Of a DNA stretch of 8,814 nucleotides, positions 1-6,330 are shown piece by piece. Position 1 is the first letter of the stretch. Every line of letters begins with the position of its first letter. The translations under genes and the position numbers were made by a program. This DNA comes from Desulfobacteraceae bacterium (GTDB taxonomy: Bacteria > Desulfobacterota > DSM-4660 > Desulfatiglandales > Desulfatiglandaceae), in the NCBI GenBank assembly GCA_030589715.1, contig JAUUVE010000063.1, positions 1 to 8,814 of the forward strand, written 5' to 3'. Under the pieces are notes generated by a model that saw nothing but the letters and a program-made list of their open reading frames with translations, ran no database searches and was not told the origin of the DNA.

Positions 1-371
1 GGGCCGTCTATCTTGTTGGCCGCCAGGAAGATCTTTTTTTGGCTCCTTCGCAGTATGCGGGCCATCTCTTCATCTCCAGGGGTTACCCCCTGTCGGGCAT
101 CCACCATAAAGATTATCCTGTCGGCCTCACTTATGGCTGCTTCCACCTGGTCTCTCACCTTTTCTGACAGGGTATCCTGGGCCATGTCATCAAAGCCCCC
201 TGTATCCACCAGCGTCAGGAGGAGCCCTTCATAATTGATCGAGGCATAAAGCCGATCCCTGGTGATCCCGGGGCGGTCGTCAACCAGGGCAGCCCTTGAT
301 CTTGAAAGCCGATTGAAGAGTGTGGATTTCCCAACATTGGGTCTTCCAACTATGGCTATTAGAGGCTCCAT
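1..371 (-). CDS. der: Ribosome-assembly GTPase Der (EngA), N-terminal part, runs off the left edge
   Basis: Der is a tandem-GTPase protein that acts in late assembly of the 50S ribosomal subunit. Only the first 123 codons, most of the first G domain, lie in the window. Visible motifs are the P-loop GRPNVGKST (residues 9-17), the switch I segment PGITRD (34-39), the G3 motif DTGGF (56-60) and the G4 motif NKID near residue 120. The MEPLIAIVGRPNVGKS opening is typical of the family, which fixes the ATG at 371. No good Shine-Dalgarno sequence precedes it: the 25 bases upstream are C-rich. An IS256-type remnant begins just upstream, so the native leader or promoter may have been displaced. The second G domain and KH-like domain should lie beyond the left edge. 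Identification is very secure. Confidence 0.97.
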   Translation of the reverse strand, partial: MEPLIAIVGRPNVGKSTLFNRLSRSRAALVDDRPGITRDRLYASINYEGLLLTLVDTGGFDDMAQDTLSEKVRDQVEAAISEADRIIFMVDARQGVTPGDEEMARILRRSQKKIFLAANKIDG

Positions 372-395
372 GGTATGGTTCGGGGTAGCAGGTTG

Positions 396-411
396 CTGTC
401 AGTGTTTTTTG
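396..411 (+). repeat. Candidate left inverted repeat of the IS256 remnant
   Basis: CTGTCAGTGTTTTTTG matches the reverse complement of 1166-1180 at about 13 of 16 positions with one gap. It ends only 24 bases from the der start codon. The boundary is tentative because the match is short and partly a T-run. Confidence 0.4.
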
Positions 412-516
412 CCAAGGGTCAAGCTGATTCAAGTTTAACTAAAGGGTAGAAAAAAGGGGTGCTTTTCCTATAGATAGGGTTTGACCCAAGACCTTATAAA
501 GAATGGAGAAGCACTC

Positions 517-1108
517 ATGAAAGTTGAAGTTAGTGTACCAGAAGTTGTAAGTATTTTCAAGGAGATCCAGAACCAACCCGAGAAGATTTTTGAGATGATT
601 CCAACAGATATCACGGAGAGCGTCGGAGAATATCTGTCCCAACTGATGGACTTGGAACCGACTCATTTTCTTGGTCGGGAACGCTACGAAAGAGTTGAGG
701 GAGAGACGAATCATCGAAATGGCTCCTATGCTCGTGGTTTCACCCTGAAAGGGCTTGGGAAAATTGATGTAGAGGTCCCGAGAGATAGAGATGGAGATTT
801 CAGGACACAGGTCATTCCTCGCGGCAAACAGTACGAGAGGGAACTTCGGGAAGATTTAAGCATGATGTTTTTGACCGGTGTGAGCACCCGTAGCCTTTCC
901 ATGATATCTAAGCGCTTGATAGGACAAAAAATATCTCCCACAGAGGTGAGTAATGCCAACAAAGAGCTGATCGATGCGGTGGAAAAATGGAGGGAGCGGG
1001 ATCTATCCGATGAGCCGATCAAATATATTTTTTTACGGTGTTAACTTTGATATGCGCATGGATGGTAGCATAGAAAAAGTCCCCGTCATGGTGGCCATAG
1101 GGGTTTAG
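517..1108 (+). pseudogene. IS256-family (mutator-type) transposase, N-terminal half, frameshifted and truncated
   Basis: The open frame from ATG 517 (preceded by GGAGAA at 504-509) encodes the N-terminal helical region of an IS256/MULE-type DDE transposase. Recognisable stretches are the FLGRERYER, HRNGSYARGFTLKGLG, IDVEVPRDRDGDF and GVSTRSLSMISKR segments. The frame stops at TAA 1042-1044. Shifting frame at about 1035 restores the family sequence GVNFDMRMDGSIEKVP from 1037 to 1105, then a TAG at 1106-1108. The expected text at the junction is FLDGV; the simplest explanation is a 2-base loss that destroys the codon of the first catalytic Asp. Everything after about residue 195 (the rest of the DDE domain; full proteins are about 400 residues) is missing. 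The gene is therefore inactive by both a frameshift and a large deletion. Confidence 0.88.
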
Positions 1109-1115
1109 GAAAAGT

Positions 1116-1166
1116 GTGTAAGAATCTGCCTCTTCTTAAAAAAATTGGCGGAGCAGAATTTTACAC
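1116..1166. repeat. Imperfect inverted repeat near the IS right end
   Basis: The left arm GTGTAAGAATCTGCC (1116-1130) and the right arm GGCGGAGCAGAATTTTACAC (1147-1166) are near reverse complements around an A/T-rich spacer. This could be a stem-loop inside the IS terminus, or two copies of an end-like sequence brought together by the internal deletion. Confidence 0.45.
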
Positions 1167-1180
1167 AAAAAACTTGACGG
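1166..1180 (-). repeat. Candidate right inverted repeat of the IS256 remnant
   Basis: CAAAAAACTTGACGG is the partner of the candidate repeat at 396-411. The neighbouring TTTTACACAAAAAACTTGAC pattern is what makes this end look IS256-like. The last base of the element could lie a few bases to either side. Confidence 0.5.
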
Positions 1181-1182
1181 TA

Positions 1183-1210
1183 CCACTTTGCGTGAGAATT
1201 CTGAAAGTGG
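1183..1210. repeat. Short hairpin with 7-bp perfect stem, CCACTTT/AAAGTGG
   Basis: CCACTTT at 1183-1189 and AAAGTGG at 1204-1210 form a perfect 7-bp stem with a 14-base loop, just outside the IS right end and downstream of the aminopeptidase stop codon. It could form in the 3' untranslated RNA, but the T-run needed for an intrinsic terminator is about a dozen bases away, so I do not call it a terminator. It may instead be a scrap of another element. The rest of 1211-1267 shows nothing recognisable. Confidence 0.4.
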
Positions 1211-1267
1211 CCCAACCAAACATCATCTCAACCTATTAGAGGCGAGAATAACGGGCTTGTGGCCCTA

Positions 1268-2356
1268 CTATCCTCTTTCCGTTTGTAGGTGTAATTCCTG
1301 CTCCACCCTTTCCAGGATGTCACCTTCTTCCTCACTTTGGCCTTGAAAGAATGCCAACACCCTCTTTATGGAGCCCCCCTTTTTCCTCAGCACCGCCTCA
1401 AAGAAATGGAAATGTCGATGGTAGAGCCCAACAGACATGAGATAGGCATTGTTTAATCCCCCGCTCCCAAAATGGATGAAGCGACGGGTCTTTAAGATCC
1501 CAGCGACCCGCCTGAACTCCACAGTTGCCTCAAAGAAGATCTTCTCCCTTTCAGCCAGCTTCTCCTGATAGCCTATGGGGGAACTGTAAAGCAGCTCCAG
1601 CCTATCAAATAGGGAGGCCAGAAAGCTGGAAAAGACGCCTTCGTCCTCCAGGGACTCCTTTGCCTCGATGGTCAAGGGATTGGTGGGACCGTAGGTTCTT
1701 TCCAGAAAAAGCACCGCCCCCACCTTACCCACCAGGACCGCAAGCCCCTCGTTGAACTCCCCCTGCCCCTTCACATACAGGGTGGTGTGTGTCATTTCGT
1801 GTAGGATGGTCTCCACCAAGCCCACAGTAGACCCATCTATCAGATTCAGGGTCACAGGGTCTTTGAACCATCCCAGGGTGCTGTAAGCATCGGCCATGCC
1901 CATCGTCACGTCGAGCCCCCCTTTGAGCAGGTCTGCTTCCTCTGCCTCGGCACTCTCCCTGTCAAAGAACCCCAAATAGGGCATGTCTCCTACCACCGGG
2001 AACCACCAGGTTTTCCGGGTCAGGCGATCTTTGGGTGAGGCGGATACGGTGTAGATGGGCCGTTGGCGGGACTTCAAAAATACGGTTTGGTAGTTATCGG
2101 TCTTTTTTAGCCCCAACTCCTTCTCACCAAAATTCTTGATCAGGGGAACAAGGAGGAGACGTTCCTTCTGGAGGGGGGCGAGAGAATCGCCTTCCAACGC
2201 CTCTTTTAACGGAATCGAACCGGAGATGAGGCGAAACTGCCCCGCTGCGGCATGGAAAAGGTAGGTCAGCTTACAGCCCGAGCAAAAAACGATCAGGGCT
2301 AGGGTAACTCCAATGATCCTTTTCCTTGCCTTCAATCCTCGACCCAGGTTGTTCAT
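1268..2356 (-). CDS. Lipoprotein zinc aminopeptidase, COG4324 / Aminopep (PF10023) family
   Basis: The 362-residue protein is predicted to be an exported metallopeptidase. Its N-terminus has basic residues (RKR, 11-13) followed by a hydrophobic core (15-24) and CSGC ending at Cys28, a plausible lipobox with an unusual Cys at -3. It is therefore probably anchored by lipid to a membrane facing the periplasm. The gluzincin-type motif HEMTH (186-190) supplies two zinc-binding His and the catalytic Glu. FNEG, with Glu203, is the expected third ligand, and the HExTHTTLYV...FNE layout is characteristic of this family. The natural substrate is unknown. The gene follows the DUF169-CoaE gene after 81 bases and is last in its string. 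No strong Shine-Dalgarno sequence was seen before ATG 2356, but the signal sequence supports that start. Family assignment is secure; peptidase specificity is not. Confidence 0.88.
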   Translation of the reverse strand: MNNLGRGLKARKRIIGVTLALIVFCSGCKLTYLFHAAAGQFRLISGSIPLKEALEGDSLAPLQKERLLLVPLIKNFGEKELGLKKTDNYQTVFLKSRQRPIYTVSASPKDRLTRKTWWFPVVGDMPYLGFFDRESAEAEEADLLKGGLDVTMGMADAYSTLGWFKDPVTLNLIDGSTVGLVETILHEMTHTTLYVKGQGEFNEGLAVLVGKVGAVLFLERTYGPTNPLTIEAKESLEDEGVFSSFLASLFDRLELLYSSPIGYQEKLAEREKIFFEATVEFRRVAGILKTRRFIHFGSGGLNNAYLMSVGLYHRHFHFFEAVLRKKGGSIKRVLAFFQGQSEEEGDILERVEQELHLQTERG

Positions 2357-2437
2357 ATAACGAAGGCTATCTCTCTTCCCAGAGCACTTACCAATGGAAG
2401 GGCATACCGTTTGTGATGTTCATAATAGGTTTAAGGG

Positions 2438-3850
2438 TCAAGATCTTTTCGGGCAAAGTCCCTTTAGCGTCTCCCATAGCTCGTCCACCTGTTTGCGGGT
2501 TTCTTCCAGTGTCTTGTCATTGTGAATCACAATATCAGCATAACCCACCTTTTCGTCTATGGGCAACTGGGCCTTCAGGATATTGGCTGCCTCCTCCTTG
2601 GTGATCCCGTCCCTTTCAGCCAGACGCTCTATCTGCATTTCCGGAGGGATATAGACAAGGAGTACCCTGTGGAAGATATACTGAAGGTTCAGCTCGATCA
2701 GCAACGGCACTGCCACCTGAATAATCGATCCGGGGGCCCTATCCGCTATCTCATTTACATGTCTTGACATCTCCCCCATGATGCGCGGGTGGGTAAAACC
2801 TTCAAGCCTCTTTCTCTTTTCAGGATCGGAGAAGACAATTCCCGATAGCTTCTTCCGGTCGATATACCCATCTTGCTGGAGTACCTGCTTGCCGAAATAT
2901 TCCACGATCTCTTCAAAGGCGGGCCTTCCAGGCTCCACAACCTGCCTTGCGATAATGTCAAGGTCAACAATGGGCGCCCCCAGCTCCTCCAACATGTTGG
3001 CCACGGTGCTCTTTCCGCTGGCAATCCCCCCTGTGACCCCAAGGAGCAACCGGTCGCCCTTTCCTCGAATGGTCTCCAATTGATGCAACCCGCCGTAAGA
3101 CATGGGAAAGGCAGAGGCGAGATCCTGCTCAGCACCCGCATAGCTGATGGGGTAGCGGATGCCTCTCCGATAAAGCGCTTCCATTCCCCTCAGGGCCTTT
3201 TCCATCATTTCTGCCGGAATGGCAATAACCAGGTCCTCGTCCTGGGCATGTCCGTAGCGCCGTTCTCCGTAACACGGAATAGTCAGGGAAGGCTTGCGGG
3301 TCAGGTAACACCTGGCAATGGCATCAGAGCAGGATGACTCCCCCACGCAAAAAAATTGCATTACCTCATAGTCTTCAAACTGTAGCGAGTTTATCAGGAG
3401 CATCATCTGGGCGGGATTGGCGTATATAAGGACAATGTCCGGGTCAAAGGGGTTGTAGGCAAGGGGGGCCATAGCAACGGCCTCGTATTTGCCCAGGGGC
3501 AACCGGGGGATAGAGGCCTCATATTTTCTGCCATCCTCCTTTGTCTTGACCCAGACAATACTTCGAAATGTGCCATCCTTGTTCAGCTCGGGTATATCTG
3601 TAAGGCCAATGATGGAAGGGCAGGTGGGATTCATGAAATCACCCAGATCCACTCCTATGGTCCAGTCGAAGTTCCTGACGAGGGTTATCAATTGACAGAG
3701 GGTGGCCTTGTGCTTGGGCTTGCGCATAAAGGGAATCTTCTCCAGTTCCTCCCTCTTCTCTAACATCTTAAAGGCAACAGGAAAGGACTTGAGCCTCATC
3801 AAAAGCTCCATCCTCCTGATGATTTTCTCCCAGTCGTGCTGCTTTTTCAT
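2438..3850 (-). CDS. coaE: DUF169 - dephospho-CoA kinase (CoaE) fusion protein
   Basis: The 470-residue protein has two domains. Residues about 8-245 are DUF169 (PF02596, COG2043; function unknown), with the SFPVAFKML opening, TLCQLI (50-55), and the PCYGERRYG (192-200) and IPAEMMEKAL (211-220) segments. Cysteines lie at 52, 77, 168, 174, 181 and 193. Residues about 267-465 are a complete dephospho-CoA kinase, the ATP-dependent last step of coenzyme A synthesis in the cytoplasm. It has the P-loop GGIASGKST (274-282), DLDIIAR with Asp296 and Asp298, the THPRI segment (353-357), VPLLIE (381-386), QIERLAERD (406-414) and AQLPIDEKVGYAD (427-439). All the usual CoaE motifs are present, so the kinase is probably active. 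The normal CoaE length is about 200 residues, so the DUF169 half is an added domain. ATG 3850 overlaps the upstream TGA (ATGA) and has GGAG 8 bases before it, indicating translational coupling. Confidence 0.93.
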   Translation of the reverse strand: MKKQHDWEKIIRRMELLMRLKSFPVAFKMLEKREELEKIPFMRKPKHKATLCQLITLVRNFDWTIGVDLGDFMNPTCPSIIGLTDIPELNKDGTFRSIVWVKTKEDGRKYEASIPRLPLGKYEAVAMAPLAYNPFDPDIVLIYANPAQMMLLINSLQFEDYEVMQFFCVGESSCSDAIARCYLTRKPSLTIPCYGERRYGHAQDEDLVIAIPAEMMEKALRGMEALYRRGIRYPISYAGAEQDLASAFPMSYGGLHQLETIRGKGDRLLLGVTGGIASGKSTVANMLEELGAPIVDLDIIARQVVEPGRPAFEEIVEYFGKQVLQQDGYIDRKKLSGIVFSDPEKRKRLEGFTHPRIMGEMSRHVNEIADRAPGSIIQVAVPLLIELNLQYIFHRVLLVYIPPEMQIERLAERDGITKEEAANILKAQLPIDEKVGYADIVIHNDKTLEETRKQVDELWETLKGLCPKRS

Positions 3851-5028
3851 TTTCCCATCTCCGATTCCTGCCTCTCCCTTCTGAAGGCAATAGGTGAATA
3901 TTGGCCGCTCTTCAATTCCTCGATCAGATCCTTTCCATCCTTGATGGCAGCCGAAAACCGTGTTGCGTATAAGCCTACCTCCGACACCTCATGTGCATCG
4001 CTTCCCCCTGTGACTGGAAGCCCTAGACCCGCGGCGACCTCTCTTGCAAAGCTGTTTTCCCTGTCCGTGACCTTGCTGTTAAGCACTTCTACGGCATCCA
4101 CACATTTAAAAAGGGGCCTTTCCATGGCCTTTTCAGGGGTGAGCCCAAGATCACCCACACCAAAGGTGAGAAAGCCCCTGAAGGGATGCACCACAATAAT
4201 GAAACCTTCGGCGCTCAGGACCTCTTTTCTAAGATCCTCCAGCCTTATGATCCCCTGGATATCCCTTTCCAGACCAAAGACCACCATGTCCCCCTGCTCT
4301 GTGGTGATCTCGTTACCTCTTAATATGAGGAATCCATGCCTCTGCCCCAAATCCTCCACAACTCCTGCATCCCACAGATAATTGTGATCGGTGAGACAGA
4401 TGCCGTCGAGGCCAATCCGCTTGGCCTCTTCAATGAGCCCTTCTACGGATGCAGCACTGCAGGGAGAGGCGGGGTGGGTATGGGCATGGAGGTCTATGAC
4501 CGTGCCCCCGGATATCTGTTCCTTTTCTCTGACTGTCTCAAAAGCCTTTTCCTTCTTTACATGTGGGGCCGGCTTTTCATCAACTGGGCTGCGACTGCCA
4601 GTTGATGCCGGGGCCTTTAGATTGCCTTTCAGGAAATCGTCAAACCTCAGGCCCTCATTCTTGGCCTTTTCATCCTCCCATCTGGCGATCATGGCCGCCT
4701 CCTTTGCCGCATAGCAGCACTCGGTCAGGAGATTGGCATAATGGCGGCATGACTTTCGACCGATGACCTTTCGGACCTTTTCGGAAAACCCCTCTTCTTC
4801 GATCCTGAAACCCACGGCCTCCTGAAGAAACCCGGTGGACCTGGGGCACTCCGGAGTAGTCCAGCGGTTCCATTTCCCATCAATGGCCAGGATCTCCAGA
4901 TCCGGGATCTTTATGGTGACATCCATCTCAAGGCTGTATATGTCATCGTCCAGGACACCGTGAACCGCCAGGGTCTCGATATCTTTCTGGAAAATGCTCA
5001 CCAGTTTGTTTCGTTCGTACTTTAGCAT
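3847..5028 (-). CDS. DUF2889 - PHP metal-dependent phosphoesterase fusion
   Basis: The 393-residue protein has three parts. Residues 1-130 are a DUF2889 domain (PF11136, function unknown) with YERNK near the start, IKIPDLEI (39-46), AVGFRI (71-76) and cysteines 61, 94, 104 and 105. Residues 135-172 are a polar, Pro/Lys/Glu-rich linker. Residues 176-385 are a PHP domain, a fold that hydrolyses phosphoesters with a multi-metal centre. All PHP metal motifs are visible: HAHTH (181-185), TDHN with Asp214 and His215, GNE with Glu240, HPF with His281, and GGSDAH with Asp344 and His346. The PHP part is therefore probably catalytic; the substrate is unknown. The gene lies 26 bases downstream of a stand-alone DUF2889 gene and overlaps the DUF169-CoaE gene by 4 bases. 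ATG 5028 has GGGGAG about 10 bases upstream. Confidence 0.9.
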   Translation of the reverse strand: MLKYERNKLVSIFQKDIETLAVHGVLDDDIYSLEMDVTIKIPDLEILAIDGKWNRWTTPECPRSTGFLQEAVGFRIEEEGFSEKVRKVIGRKSCRHYANLLTECCYAAKEAAMIARWEDEKAKNEGLRFDDFLKGNLKAPASTGSRSPVDEKPAPHVKKEKAFETVREKEQISGGTVIDLHAHTHPASPCSAASVEGLIEEAKRIGLDGICLTDHNYLWDAGVVEDLGQRHGFLILRGNEITTEQGDMVVFGLERDIQGIIRLEDLRKEVLSAEGFIIVVHPFRGFLTFGVGDLGLTPEKAMERPLFKCVDAVEVLNSKVTDRENSFAREVAAGLGLPVTGGSDAHEVSEVGLYATRFSAAIKDGKDLIEELKSGQYSPIAFRRERQESEMGK

Positions 5029-5054
5029 ATTCTTTCAACTCCCCAGATACAGGT

Positions 5055-5561
5055 CTACCGGGCGGGCGGCTCAATCCCTTCCACAAGAAAACTCCCTGGG
5101 GCAAAGGCAGCACAGCGGTTGTAGAGCCTGATATTCTCTCTGACCATATTGCCGTAAAACGCCTTGGCCTCGTCTTTGTCTTCAGGTCTGGGTGTCTTGA
5201 GCAGTATGTCCTTGGTAAAGGACAATATGACCCCGTGACAGCACTCCTCCACCATAAAGGCCAGTTGTTTACAATCTGTCTCTTCTCCAACAAGACCTTT
5301 GATGATCTTGAGGACACCGGGTCCGATGCGCACACCAACCACCTTTTCAAGCGAAAGATCAGATCCCTGACATTCCTCCTGGTAGGTTCGGCGGACCTCC
5401 CCTCGGGCGCTGGTTATCTCCAGGTCCGGCAGTTTTACCATGATCTCAACAAAGGCATCTGTCAGGGTGTCCTGAAGACGACAGGAAGATCGCATGGTCT
5501 GATCATCTATCTGTTCAACACTGGTGCAGCGGTTTCTTGAATATTGGAGGATCTTAGGCAT
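5055..5561 (-). CDS. Stand-alone DUF2889 protein
   Basis: The 168-residue protein consists mainly of a DUF2889 domain (PF11136). It aligns through its first 110 residues with the N-terminal domain of the next gene: YSRNR against YERNK, VKLPDLEIT against IKIPDLEIL, VVGVRIGPG against AVGFRIEEEG, and MVEECC against LLTECC. Cys64, Cys97, Cys107 and Cys108 match Cys61, 94, 104 and 105 of the neighbour with identical spacing. The C-terminal 55 residues are specific to this copy, with no signal peptide or membrane segment. Function is unknown. The tandem arrangement and 26-base gap suggest co-expression and possibly a heteromeric complex with the PHP fusion. ATG 5561 is preceded by GGGAG at a suitable distance. 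Confidence 0.85.
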   Translation of the reverse strand: MPKILQYSRNRCTSVEQIDDQTMRSSCRLQDTLTDAFVEIMVKLPDLEITSARGEVRRTYQEECQGSDLSLEKVVGVRIGPGVLKIIKGLVGEETDCKQLAFMVEECCHGVILSFTKDILLKTPRPEDKDEAKAFYGNMVRENIRLYNRCAAFAPGSFLVEGIEPPAR

Positions 5562-5613
5562 GACTTAATGCTCCCTTTTTCTTTAGTATCAAGATCCGAT
5601 ATTTCTTCTCCTA

Positions 5614-5643
5614 TTCCTAATGCGTTGACCGAGGTCTTGTCAA
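5614..5643 (-). promoter_or_regulatory. Weak candidate sigma70 promoter for the DUF2889 gene string
   Basis: On the minus strand a perfect TTGACA (5643-5638) stands about 75 bases before ATG 5561. With an 18-base spacer the -10 box would be TAGGAA, only three of six consensus matches. It is in the right place for a promoter of the DUF2889/PHP/CoaE string, but the -10 is poor. Confidence 0.25.
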
Positions 5644-5651
5644 GATAGAGG

Positions 5652-5852
5652 ATATGGGGAGTGGTACTTCAGCATCACGAGCGGTTTGGCGGCTCCGGTT
5701 ACCCTTCGGACCTGTCAGGAGAAGAGATTCTCACCAAAGCTAAGGTACTGGGAGTTGCCGATGTTGTGTATGCCTGTCTGGGGCTTTTTTAGGAAAAGGG
5801 CTTTGAGTTTGAGGGGCCCTATAAGCAGGGTTGGGAATGGTGCAAAGTATAG
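5652..5852 (+). pseudogene. Relic of an HD-GYP domain (cyclic-di-GMP phosphodiesterase type)
   Basis: On the plus strand the frame containing 5661-5663 reads VVLQHHERFGGSGYP and then LSGEEI and KVLGVADV. This is the signature of the HD-GYP subfamily, which degrades cyclic-di-GMP. The family Asp in HHERxDGSGYP is Gly here. Straight after GVADV (ending 5765) the text becomes VYACLGLF, a stop codon TAG (5790-5792), and EKGFEFEG. The family normally has about 35-40 residues between these two blocks (including the HRPYR segment), ending in a VVDACLxLFxEKGF-like stretch, so an internal in-frame deletion is inferred. The frame ends at TAG 5850-5852. No start or upstream domain can be seen; the frame is already closed at 5646-5648. 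It lies antiparallel to the flanking operons and is a dead fragment. Confidence 0.8.
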
Positions 5853-5901
5853 AACTTGGCAGATAAGGTCGCGACCGTCTCCTTTGGTGGCAGAAATTAT
5901 G

Positions 5902-6327
5902 CTAGTCGGTCTTCCTCTTGTATAAAGTCAAAATGTTCTCCGCTCCTTGCCTCCGGTACCGAATCTCGTCAACCATCTTGTGTGCAAGGAAGAGCCCCAG
6001 GCCTCCCACTTTCCTCTCTTCGAGGCCAAGAGACAGATCCGGTTCATCCACCTCGAACGGGTTAAATGGAACACCGGTATCGATTATCTGAACAAGCAAG
6101 GCACCATCTTCATCGGAATCGCAAATAACTCTGATATCTCCCTTTTCTTCCGGATAGGCGTAGCTGATAATATTGGTCAGTATTTCATTGGCGGCCAATT
6201 CGATCTGGTGGCATTTCCTTTTATCGAAGCCCTTTTGAGAGGCATAATCAAGGATGAAACTCTTTAGCCCATGGAGGTATTCTAGATCTGCAGGAAGCCT
6301 TAGCTGGTCTCGTTTTGGAGTTGACAA
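5902..6327 (-). CDS. RsbW/SpoIIAB-type anti-sigma factor, serine-protein kinase (HATPase)
   Basis: The 141-residue cytoplasmic protein has a GHKL ATPase fold. The N box ELAANEILTN (43-52) carries Glu48 and Asn52, the G1 box is DTGVPFNP (83-90) and the G2 box is GGLGLFL (108-114). Length and motifs match the RsbW/SpoIIAB family. These kinases hold a sigma factor (or another output) inactive and are released by binding an unphosphorylated STAS partner, which they phosphorylate on serine. Such a partner is encoded immediately upstream, with 3 bases between stop and start. The start is TTG at 6327, supported by GGAGGGG at 6343-6337, nine bases before it and inside the last STAS codons. No early in-frame ATG exists. 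No sigma factor or PP2C phosphatase is in view, so the target is unknown. Confidence 0.9.
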   Translation of the reverse strand: MSTPKRDQLRLPADLEYLHGLKSFILDYASQKGFDKRKCHQIELAANEILTNIISYAYPEEKGDIRVICDSDEDGALLVQIIDTGVPFNPFEVDEPDLSLGLEERKVGGLGLFLAHKMVDEIRYRRQGAENILTLYKRKTD

Positions 6328-6330
6328 GTC

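Larger units (their letters stand above)
396..1180 (+). mobile_element. Decayed IS256-family insertion sequence remnant
   Basis: The element consists of the first half of an IS256-type transposase gene followed directly by what looks like the right end of the element. Positions 396-411 (CTGTCAGTGTTTTTTG) pair as an imperfect inverted repeat with 1166-1180 (reverse complement CCGTCAAGTTTTTTG), about 13 of 16 matching with one gap. The inner part of the right end, TTTTACACAAAAAACTTGAC, resembles IS256-family ends as I recall them. The transposase C-terminal half is missing, so an internal deletion is inferred near 1106-1150. I could not see a convincing target-site duplication, and the exact left boundary is uncertain. 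The element lies between der and the aminopeptidase gene and is almost certainly immobile on its own. Confidence 0.6.

Noticed and set aside
1183..1210. Hairpin considered as an intrinsic terminator for the aminopeptidase gene
   Set aside because: On the minus strand the T-run begins about a dozen bases after the stem and the stem is only 7 bp with a 14-base loop.
2873..3337. 154-residue plus-strand ORF opposite the CoaE fusion
   Set aside because: It lies entirely antisense to the CoaE and DUF169 domains, which are unmistakable, and shows no motif of its own.
3836..4381. Long plus-strand ORF opposite the PHP gene
   Set aside because: It is antisense to a gene with complete PHP metal motifs; its Ser/Pro/Leu-rich composition is typical of a reverse-strand shadow.
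5867..5876. Perfect 10-base palindrome GGTCGCGACC just downstream of the kinase gene
   Set aside because: It has no adjacent T-run for a terminator, no second copy nearby, and a 10-base palindrome alone is weak evidence for an operator.
5686..5925. 79-residue plus-strand ORF in the gap between operons
   Set aside because: It is in a different frame from the recognisable HD-GYP relic, has no family features and runs into the 3' end of the kinase gene.
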